Shown: in pieces, positions 1 through 7,200 of the stretch
Layout of the letters: the number at the start of each line of letters is the position of its first letter
How positions within the stretch are numbered: position 1 is the stretch's first letter
NCBI GenBank assembly: GCA_034437895.1
Contig: DAOTTO010000018.1
Coordinates: 1-11,789 of the forward strand
Source of the DNA: JANRLJ01 sp034437895
Lineage (GTDB): Bacteria; Chloroflexota; Anaerolineae; Aggregatilineales; Phototrophicaceae
DNA length: 11,789 bases
Reading direction: 5' to 3'
Translations under genes and position numbers: made by a program
The notes under the pieces: model-generated
The model's database searches: none
What the model was told of the DNA's origin: nothing
The model's input: the letters and a program-made list of their open reading frames with translations, nothing else

Positions 1-265
1 GATCTGCCCACATGCCGATCTCTGGTGATTTTAGAATTTCCTCTGCTGTTAGCCCAAGTCCTTTAAGGCCTTCATCACTTAAGAGGTCTTTCAACTCAGC
101 ATCAAGCGCCGCGTCTTCCTCTGGGGTAAGTTGAGGCACCACATAAGCTGCTTTTACCTCTCGGATTGTGACCTCAACGACACCGCGAGGGCTATCGGGT
201 GGCAGTTGCAAATTAAGTTTGCCATCTCCATCAATTTCCGTTTCGATCACAATCACGCCGCTCAT
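1..265 (-). CDS. Partial antitoxin-like protein (C-terminus beyond left edge)
   Basis: This frame starts at ATG 265 and stays open to the edge, giving 88 residues without a stop. A GGAG ribosome binding site lies seven bases before the ATG, which supports this start. The N-terminal half (about residues 4-40) alternates hydrophobic residues with a Gly-Asp-Gly turn and an LQLPPDSPRG stretch, as in short beta-rich AbrB/DUF104-like antitoxins. The second half is acidic and helical and ends in LTAEEILKSPEIGMWAD. I associate that style of tail with small antitoxins encoded just before PIN-domain toxins in Chloroflexota and cyanobacteria; this is recall, not a search. The toxin would lie past the left edge, so the pairing cannot be confirmed here. 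The protein could instead be an orphan regulator or an uncharacterised conserved protein. Confidence 0.55.
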   Translation of the reverse strand, partial: MSGVIVIETEIDGDGKLNLQLPPDSPRGVVEVTIREVKAAYVVPQLTPEEDAALDAELKDLLSDEGLKGLGLTAEEILKSPEIGMWAD

Positions 266-294
266 TTAACGGCTCCAATAAAATCTTACACTCA

Positions 295-300
295 ATTATA
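295..300 (-). promoter_or_regulatory. Candidate -10 element for the antitoxin-like gene
   Basis: Read on the minus strand, 300-295 is a perfect TATAAT, about 30 bases before the ATG at 265. No convincing -35 box is seen at the usual distance, where the sequence is the end of the preceding coding region. The position would give a leader of about 20-25 bases containing the GGAG ribosome binding site. This suggests the short gene can be transcribed independently of the upstream membrane protein, which would suit a self-contained toxin-antitoxin unit. Confidence 0.35.
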
Positions 301-312
301 GCGTGTTGCAGC

Positions 313-750
313 CTACGATTTTCGCTTATAGTATTTTTTCAATTGTTCCAGTCGTTTTTGTTCAAAAGGGGCAAGTGAGGTTTGATCCCGACTGATGAGA
401 TACCGCAGTTCTTCATCCATCAGTGAAGGCGCAGGCTTCATCATCCAGTTCAGATAGCGGGCTAAAACCACCGCAACGGCAAGTGCAATCGCCAGACTGC
501 TTACGCTGATGGCAGTATTCAAATTCGGGTCGCCCGCCGCCTTTTGGAGGATATAGGTTAAGCCGACAAAGAGCAAGTTAAAAACTAGCAGCGATAGACC
601 AATAATCAGCGTAGCATTCGGCCTGCGTTTTACGCCCTTCGCCATGATCCCACCCACAAAAGGCGAAACCACCCAAAACAAAATGACAACACCTTGAACC
701 GCAAGCGTCAACGTCAAGCTCAAATTATTGACATCGATAAATCTTTCCAT
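313..750 (-). CDS. Small integral membrane protein, three predicted helices
   Basis: I do not recognise a named family. The 145-residue product has three hydrophobic spans, at about residues 10-35, 46-68 and 79-101. It ends in a charged tail of about 40 residues finishing QKRLEQLKKYYKRKS. The basic segment KGVKRR between spans 1 and 2 and the basic C-terminal tail disagree on simple positive-inside counting for an odd number of spans, so the topology is uncertain. The tail may be a short cytoplasmic amphipathic helix. The start at 750 is supported by an AGAGG sequence about nine bases upstream. The gene begins 49 bases after the kinase stop on the same strand with no terminator between them, so co-transcription with the kinase is likely. 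A role as an accessory membrane partner of the kinase is only a guess from position. Confidence 0.75.
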   Translation of the reverse strand: MERFIDVNNLSLTLTLAVQGVVILFWVVSPFVGGIMAKGVKRRPNATLIIGLSLLVFNLLFVGLTYILQKAAGDPNLNTAISVSSLAIALAVAVVLARYLNWMMKPAPSLMDEELRYLISRDQTSLAPFEQKRLEQLKKYYKRKS

Positions 751-799
751 AAGTGCTGCCTCTATGAATTGATACGTTTCTTCATGCGCTGCCTAATGG

Positions 800-2539
800 C
801 TAATTCAAATCATCCGCGCTGCGTACACCGATGAAATATGCACCCACGCTCTCACCGCGCACCCCTAAGATGCGTACTTTCCAAAAGCCATTCTGATTGA
901 TCTCACAGGTAATCGTCGTATTGCCCTCTCCCCCTAACAGACCACTATCACCCAGCGATTGACAAGCTGTGTCTGTCACAATACCACCGGATGGATCAAG
1001 CACAGCCACATTCTTAGCAACGTTGCCCGCACTGACGGACATAAACTGTATATAGATGTAATATTCCTGACCAGATTGCGCCGCAAAGACATATTCGTGC
1101 GAGTAGCCGTGATCGATGGCATCCGCCCCCTGCTGCGGCGCACCCACACTTTTTGATGGCGGGACGAGCGCGGCAGCATTGGGAATATCCTCAATTGGTA
1201 CGCCGTCAATCTGCGTCACCGCCCTACCTCCGCCTAGAAGCTGCGTTGTGAAACCAATCACACCGGGAATAATCCCAACCAGACTAAATGTTAAGGCCGT
1301 ACACGCCATCGACAGCATCACAACGCTGATGATCCCAATACGCCGTCGGGTCTTGCGCCGAGAAACACGCTCACGTTGGGCATCCGTCATCCAAATATTG
1401 CGTTTTAATTCGGGCAGCGGCTGGGTTGGAGCGACGACAGCGGGTATTTTCGTTGTTGTCGTAACGGGCGAATGCGCCCCTTCCAGCTTTAAACGCATCC
1501 GATTCGCCTGATCGTGCCAAGGGTTTATTTCCAGCGCCCGCCGCAAGTAGCCAAGCGCTTCCTCGTCGTTCATGGCATCTTTCGCCGCTTCCACCAGATC
1601 ATCCGCCGTCAAGGTGGGCTTTTCCGGCTCCCAAAAAGCGGGTACGTCCACTGCGTCCTGTTCAGTGGTAGATTGATGACTGCTTTGTAAATCAACCAAA
1701 ACCCGACGAGAAACATGATCCGTCATTACCTTCGCATACGCCTCAATGAGGGCATCCGCCGATTGGTAGCGATCTTGCGGGTTCTTCGCTAATCCGCGCA
1801 GCACCACCGCATCTAAAGCAGGTGGGAGATCGTCAAAAAGTTTACTTGGCAGCGGCGGAGGTGAATTGACCTGCTGATTCAGAACCGATAAAAGCCCCCC
1901 CGTAAATGGCAGCCGACCCACCGTCAACAAATAGGTGACTATCGCCAAAGAATAAAGATCAGTGCGGAAGTCGAGCGATTTTTTGCCCCGCGTCTGTTCT
2001 GGCGACATATAGGCGGGTGTGCCGATAATATCGCCAGAAACCGTCAGCCGATTCCCGTCCGTAACACGCGCCAACCCAAAATCGCTCAACGCCGCTTCTC
2101 CGCGTTCATCAAGCAAAATATTTTCTAACTTGATGTCACGATGAACAACACCGCGCCGATGGGCATGGTCTAGCGCACTGGCGATGCGCCGTAGCAATCG
2201 CACAACTTCCTGCGAAGTGATTTCTGTAGGCGTATCAAAACGTCCTGCCAAACTCCCCTTCGCCATGAACTTCATCACCACATAAGGCCGTCCGCGCTGC
2301 AAGCCATAATCATAGATCGGCACAATGCAGGGATGATTGAGGGCTTTAACAATCTCAGATTCTTTTTTGAAGCGCTGCCCCATATCAGAATCTTCAGCAA
2401 AAGTGATATGAAGAATCTTGAGGGCGATCACCTGCCCGTCACGCTGGTCAATGGCTTTATAGACCTTCGCCACACCGCCCACGCCGAGATTTTGTACAAT
2501 CAGGTAGGGTCCAAATTGTCGTTTTTTTGTCGCGTCCAT
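800..2539 (-). CDS. Membrane-anchored Ser/Thr protein kinase with extracytoplasmic C-terminal domain
   Basis: This is a Hanks-type (PknB-like) kinase of 579 residues. The kinase domain spans about residues 11-275. It has a glycine-rich loop LGVGGVAKVYKA (18-29), the ATP-anchoring Lys41 in VIALK, helix-C Glu60, the catalytic HRDIKLEN (His133, Asp135, Asn140), DFG at 153-155 and GTPAYMSPE at 173-181. All key catalytic residues are present, so it should be active. A single TPR-like helix pair follows at about 316-353, then a basic RRKTRRR stop-transfer patch and one membrane span at about 401-430. The outer domain (about 470-575) is beta-rich and resembles bacterial pre-peptidase C-terminal (PPC) domains; Cys526 and Cys545 could form a disulfide. 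PASTA repeats are absent. The start at 2539 has AAGGA about six bases upstream. It probably senses an extracellular signal and phosphorylates cytoplasmic targets, which are unknown. Confidence 0.93.
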   Translation of the reverse strand: MDATKKRQFGPYLIVQNLGVGGVAKVYKAIDQRDGQVIALKILHITFAEDSDMGQRFKKESEIVKALNHPCIVPIYDYGLQRGRPYVVMKFMAKGSLAGRFDTPTEITSQEVVRLLRRIASALDHAHRRGVVHRDIKLENILLDERGEAALSDFGLARVTDGNRLTVSGDIIGTPAYMSPEQTRGKKSLDFRTDLYSLAIVTYLLTVGRLPFTGGLLSVLNQQVNSPPPLPSKLFDDLPPALDAVVLRGLAKNPQDRYQSADALIEAYAKVMTDHVSRRVLVDLQSSHQSTTEQDAVDVPAFWEPEKPTLTADDLVEAAKDAMNDEEALGYLRRALEINPWHDQANRMRLKLEGAHSPVTTTTKIPAVVAPTQPLPELKRNIWMTDAQRERVSRRKTRRRIGIISVVMLSMACTALTFSLVGIIPGVIGFTTQLLGGGRAVTQIDGVPIEDIPNAAALVPPSKSVGAPQQGADAIDHGYSHEYVFAAQSGQEYYIYIQFMSVSAGNVAKNVAVLDPSGGIVTDTACQSLGDSGLLGGEGNTTITCEINQNGFWKVRILGVRGESVGAYFIGVRSADDLN

Positions 2540-2588
2540 TGGAGTCCTTGCATAGCAGCTATATACTCACTCCGTTTATCTTACATCG

Positions 2589-2618
2589 AAAATACACGCT
2601 GCAAGATTCAGGTTTCAA
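2589..2618 (-). promoter_or_regulatory. Candidate internal promoter before the kinase gene
   Basis: The 128-base gap before the kinase is AT-rich. On the minus strand it contains TTGAAA (2618-2613), an 18-base spacer and TATTTT (2594-2589), a plausible but imperfect sigma-70-type promoter. It would give a leader of about 40 bases. No terminator is seen in the gap, so read-through from the zinc-ribbon gene is also possible. Pattern matching alone is weak evidence in AT-rich DNA. Confidence 0.25.
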
Positions 2619-2667
2619 AAAATCTCAAATTTGTACAATTTCGGTATGTTTCTTGTGATGACATTGG

Positions 2668-4104
2668 CTACTGAGTCGGCTTTAAAGACTCGCAACGCGG
2701 ATTATTGAGTACGACACCAAACTCAATGGTAAAAGCCGCCTCCAAAGGCGTTTCTTCCCATTCAATTAATGAAACCCCGCACTCAAAATCACGCTCGCCA
2801 GCACGGAGTTGCAGTAAATAATTCTCACTGCGCCCATTATTTTGTTCGCGTTCACATCCTAAGGTGGAACAGTTGGAAACATTAGTATCAGGCCAATAAG
2901 GGTCGTCGGATTTATCCCCGTCCGCGTTGACAGTACGCGAAGATGACCATGTATTTACCACATAATAGCAGTTATAGCCCATCACAGGTTCCTGACGATA
3001 GCGCGTTTCACAGACCCGTTCTTGCCGAAACGTGCCATCCCCTTGATCCACCTGCTGATTGGAACACGTCTCTCCATCCGGCACACTGCGCGACCCGACC
3101 TGCTCATAGCGGCGATCAATACTGTATGCCCCCAGCGGAACAGCATCACATGAACTGCTGCCGGGGATGGCTTGTAACTGCTCAACATTAATCGCGCGTT
3201 CCCAACGATAGCCCGTCACGTAAGCGCTGGATTCTCTCGTCCAAAAAGTAGCTACAAGCACACCGATGACGGCAAGGACGACAATCCCGCCGATGATATA
3301 CAACCATTTACTGCCGCCGCGCCCGCCAGATTTTGCTTTTGCAGCAGGCGCAACACGCCCGACTGCCGCATCCGCAGCCGCATTCATCCGTGCTTGAACA
3401 TCTTCCGCCGAGAATTTTTGCCCATCCGCGCCGGAACGCACTGCCTGGGCATTGATCTTTGCAACATCCTTCAAAGGTGTGCCGCAGCGCCCACAAAATT
3501 CCGCTGCGCTGCTGCTCGTCGTGCCGCAGGAAGGACAAGTGACATCCGCCCCGACGTAAACATGATCTTTCACCGCGACTTTTTCATCATCCGCCGGAAA
3601 ATAACGCCACGATGGGTCTTGTGGCGACCCGCAGTTCGGGCAAAATTGATGCGTTTTGCCGAGATTTTTCTTCGTGCCGCAGTATTTACAATCCCACAGC
3701 ATCTCATACACACCCTCAACGCTGGTGCGTTGATCGCCTTCACGCCGTTCAACCGCTACAGCCGATGCTTTTTCGATTTGTTCACGCGACTGGCGTGGCG
3801 GAGTCGGCGCGGCAGGAGAGGGCGGTTTGGGCGATGCGACTGGTGGATTCACAGGGGATGGACGGGCAGGTGCAGACGGAGCGAGTGCCGCCATCAATGG
3901 CTTGGCTTGGGGATGATTCGGGTCGAGTTCCAGCGCCTTTTGCAAAAATGGCACAGCTTCTGTGGTTGTATCAGCAGCTTTCGCTGCCAAGACATAAATA
4001 TCCGCCGTTGGATTGTCGGCTAAAATTGGTTCGAGTAAAGCGCGGGCTTCTTCTTTATCCCCGCGTGTAAGAGCTTCGTTGATGGGTTGGAGTTGATCGG
4101 ACAT
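2668..4104 (-). CDS. TPR / double-zinc-ribbon single-pass membrane protein with cysteine-rich outer domain
   Basis: The 478-residue product has a mixed layout. Residues 1-75 form TPR-like helices (the KALELDPNHPQAKPL signature ends the second). A proline-rich linker covers about 76-105. Two zinc ribbons follow: Cys139-Cys142 with Cys155-Cys158, and Cys190-Cys193 with Cys204-Cys207, all in CxxC pairs. One membrane helix lies at about 267-288 behind a Gly/Lys-rich stretch. The outer part (290-478) is beta-like, contains eight cysteines (319, 347, 365, 379, 412, 417, 441, 471) and has a VTGYRWERAINVEQ opening. That opening and a later YRQEP...YYVVNTW stretch resemble, from memory, C-terminal domains of other bacterial zinc-ribbon membrane proteins of unknown function. 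A GAGGAG sequence precedes ATG 4104 by 14 bases, which is long. No enzymatic residues are recognised. Its position before the kinase suggests a scaffold or sensor role, by inference only. Confidence 0.85.
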   Translation of the reverse strand: MSDQLQPINEALTRGDKEEARALLEPILADNPTADIYVLAAKAADTTTEAVPFLQKALELDPNHPQAKPLMAALAPSAPARPSPVNPPVASPKPPSPAAPTPPRQSREQIEKASAVAVERREGDQRTSVEGVYEMLWDCKYCGTKKNLGKTHQFCPNCGSPQDPSWRYFPADDEKVAVKDHVYVGADVTCPSCGTTSSSAAEFCGRCGTPLKDVAKINAQAVRSGADGQKFSAEDVQARMNAAADAAVGRVAPAAKAKSGGRGGSKWLYIIGGIVVLAVIGVLVATFWTRESSAYVTGYRWERAINVEQLQAIPGSSSCDAVPLGAYSIDRRYEQVGSRSVPDGETCSNQQVDQGDGTFRQERVCETRYRQEPVMGYNCYYVVNTWSSSRTVNADGDKSDDPYWPDTNVSNCSTLGCEREQNNGRSENYLLQLRAGERDFECGVSLIEWEETPLEAAFTIEFGVVLNNPRCESLKPTQ

Positions 4105-4150
4105 AAAAAACAGACTTACTCCTCAAAAATATCTTTAAATGTCATAGTAA

Positions 4151-4170
4151 GGCAGCATCTCAACGCTGCC
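4151..4170. repeat. Short inverted repeat in the leader of the zinc-ribbon gene
   Basis: GGCAGC (4151-4156) and GCTGCC (4165-4170) are perfect inverted arms separated by eight bases. They lie between the candidate -10 at 4188-4193 and the ATG at 4104, so in RNA they could form a small hairpin in the 5' leader. No T-run follows, so it is not a terminator. A regulatory role, either as an operator or as an RNA hairpin, is possible but unproven. Confidence 0.3.
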
Positions 4171-4187
4171 AAATCTCGCCTAAAACC

Positions 4188-4193
4188 ATTATA
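4188..4193 (-). promoter_or_regulatory. Candidate -10 element for the zinc-ribbon / kinase unit
   Basis: On the minus strand this is a perfect TATAAT about 85 bases before ATG 4104. It lies just downstream of the terminator of the preceding gene, as expected for a new transcription unit. At the usual -35 distance the sequence is the GC-rich terminator arm, and no TTGACA-like box is visible. The promoter may therefore depend on an activator, or this may be a chance match. Confidence 0.4.
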
Positions 4194-4204
4194 ACGCAGG
4201 CAGC

Positions 4205-4242
4205 AAAAAGGGGCGTAGAGAAGTTCCCTCCACGCCCCTTTT
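4205..4242 (-). terminator. Strong intrinsic terminator after the macroglobulin gene
   Basis: GGGGCGT (4210-4216) pairs perfectly with ACGCCCC (4232-4238). The stem extends inward by GAG/CTC after one mismatch and outward by an A-run facing a T-run. On the minus strand the hairpin is followed by five T bases and lies about 22 bases past the TAA of the macroglobulin gene at 4265-4267. The flanking A and T runs would let it work in both directions, but no plus-strand gene ends here. Confidence 0.88.
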
Positions 4243-4264
4243 CATCAAATTGATAGACGGTTAA

Positions 4265-7200
4265 TTACTCGCCCGGTGTAATCGTAAACGTGCTGCCTGC
4301 GCTGCGTCCATAGACCTCTGGGAAGTAGAATTCCACTCCCGTTGCCGGGATGACGTTATAAACACCCGCCAGCCCCGGACGAATGGTATAGACATACTCA
4401 TACGTCCCGGCAGGGAGATAAGTCGCGTTCAGCACCACTTTTTCATCGCGGAATTCGATGTTACTGAACCACCACCATCCCCATCCTTGACTCAGTGGGT
4501 CATTTTGCACCAGACCCGGCTGTGTGCCGATTTGCTGACTCGTCGTCAGATTCGGATTTACGGCATCCGAACCGGCAGGAATCGGGTCTTCGATGACGAC
4601 ATAATGCAGGTCATTTGGCGCGATAATCGTCAAATGTACCTGTACCAAATCGCCGACCTGCGCTTCCGTAATCAGTCTGCCCGTAGGATCACTCAAGAGC
4701 GAATAGCGCCGTTCCACGATAATGCCGCGATTCTCCGGCTCGATTTCTGGCACGGGGAGATAAACGCGCAGATAGGCATCATAGTACAGTGTTCCCGAAC
4801 CCGCGCCGCGCTCAATAATAAGTTGATTCGCCACATCCGAGAGCAAATCGGTAACGGGAATTTCGGTCAGGATCGCGTCGGTATCGGCGGCATTTCCGCT
4901 GCCTTGAGACTCGCCGTTGACTGATACGCTAAAGTCATAATCAGCGTTGAGTTCATCACTGACCGTCAGCCAATCCGCCAACGCCATCAACGCCCAAGCC
5001 GTTTCTTGCGAAGTCTCCCATGCGTCGGCTGTACGAGCAACCATCAGCCAGCGCACGACATTCGGAATCAGATCGCTTTGCGGATTCAGCTTAATGAGCG
5101 TGTCTAATACAATCGCCGTTGTGCGCGTATTCGTATTCCAGTTATAGGGGTCACGCTTGGGTTCTTCCCAATGCGCCCCATTCGCGCTCAAAATCGCGTC
5201 ATTTACCAGATCAGACAGCAGTGTATCAATCCGACTGCGATCATCGCCGCCGATCAAGTCAAAAGTCTGCGCGAGCAGCGCTTTGGTATAAAGGGACAGT
5301 CGATCACGGAAATCAAACAGGGTCGCCGTCCGTGCCACATCCGCCGCACCGGAACGTGCCAGCGCATATAGAATAAATGCCTGACGATTCAATTGCCAAT
5401 CCGCAACATTTAAGCCGGGAACGATGAACTGTGTCCCCAAAAATTGTTGTGCGCGGCTAATCACGCCCGGATCAACGGCGAATCCAGCGGCTTGCGCTTC
5501 TGCTAAACCAATCAGTGCATAAGCCGTCACAACCGGATTGCTGATATCCTGCACATACCAACCCCAACCACCGTCAGCTTTTTGTTGGGCATAAAGCAGT
5601 TGCAGCGCGAGATTCAATTCCTGATCGAGCGCATCCGACATACCGGGGCGCACATCGTCAGGATTATTTTGTAATACGCGATACGTCATCAAATTGGGCA
5701 AAAAGCGGCTGACAGTGGCTTCGATATTGTTATATTCGTAGCCATAGCGACGCAGCACCTCCAGCCCCTGATAAACGGGTTCAACCACCGAAGTATCCAC
5801 ATTGACACGCAGTTCACCCTGTGTCACCTCAAAACGCTGCGGCAGCACAATCGACTCGGTGCGCTCACCTGCCTCACGCAGCACCCCGCCCGTCCCCGTG
5901 ATTTCTGGTGCTTCATAACGATAGACTGGTAGTATGCGATCATCGCCCTGTCCCAACGGCGGCTTGCTGGCATCGGTAAAGGTCGCGTCTTCATTTTGTG
6001 CGAAGAACGTCAGCCCAACCGACTGGACATTATCTACTGTGACAGGCCATTCCACGCGCTGACGACCACCCGCCGCAATCTCGAAGGTTTGCGCCTGATC
6101 GCCTGTAAAGGTCAAGCCCGTGCCTTCAACCCGGACTTCAACGGTTTGCGCCGCCTCAGTGTTATTGTTGACAATCGCCGCCAGCACAACTTGATCGCCC
6201 ACGATGAAGAAGCGCGGTGTCACAGGACGAATCAGCAGCGGACGGGTACTGAGCAGATCAAAAGTATCCTGCCCCACGAGCGTCAGCCCATCTTCGCCGG
6301 AAGTCACCGCACGAGCATCCAAGCGCCATGTCGTCAGGTTATCCGGCAGTATTACGTCAAAGGTCGCTGTGCCATCTTCACCTGTGACCACTGCCGCATT
6401 CCAATAAGCCGTATCGACGAAATCTTCACGGATATCAAAGATACCACCTTCGCCGCCGCCACCGCCGCCGCCTTTGATCGTGTCCAGAACGGTCTGTGTC
6501 AACTGATCGGTGTTAATCGTCAGTGCCATGCCAGTACGCACACTCAAGCCCTGCTGCGCGTAAAAGAAAGGTGCGATTTCACCGCTGTTGGGGCTGGCAA
6601 TTGACAGTGAGGCGAGATCAGTTAGTCCTACGCCTACTTCAGCTTGCACCGGATTGCCCTGGTAATCCGTCGTGCTGACGGTATACGTCACTGTTTCACC
6701 GGGGGCGGCGGTTTCTACATTCGGCGTGATCTCGATAGTCATTTCCTTACGCGAGGCATCCACACCCAATTGAATTAACCCCATACGGAAGGATGCAACA
6801 GGGTTATTTTCGTCCACGCCCTTGATTAAAAGGACACTCACATAAATATTCGGCGCGTAATCCTCACTGATGGGGAATTCATAGACATAGGAATTGCTTT
6901 CCATCGTGACGTGTTCGGTAGTCAGCACATCGCCGCGCTCAATCGTGATTAAGGCTTCGGTTGTGCCTTGATACGGCGACGTAATCAGGATTTGTCCCAC
7001 ATCGCCGATGTTGTAGCTGTCCTTATCCGCGATCAGATCAATCCGGTTGCTATTTTGCTGCCGCCAGGAAACATACTCTTCGCTGCTCACCCAAATTGTC
7101 GTAGACGAGCGCACTTCATTGCCCACTTCATCCATACTAGTGATAATTGCCTTGAAGATGCCTCCGTTAGGCGGTGTAAAGACGAAATCAGCCGTGCCAT

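Noticed and set aside
755..793. Two GCTGCC copies (755-760 and 788-793) matching an arm of the inverted repeat at 4151-4170
   Set aside because: Six-base matches are expected by chance at this scale, and here they are direct rather than inverted and form no hairpin.
3394..4070. Overlapping plus-strand frames opposite the zinc-ribbon gene
   Set aside because: The minus-strand frame carries the CxxC pairs, TPR pattern and membrane helix. The plus-strand frames show no plausible domain and overlap one another.
6443..6472. GCC triplet repeats considered as a CRISPR-like or non-coding repeat
   Set aside because: The repeats are in frame within the macroglobulin and simply encode glycine; there are no spacers.
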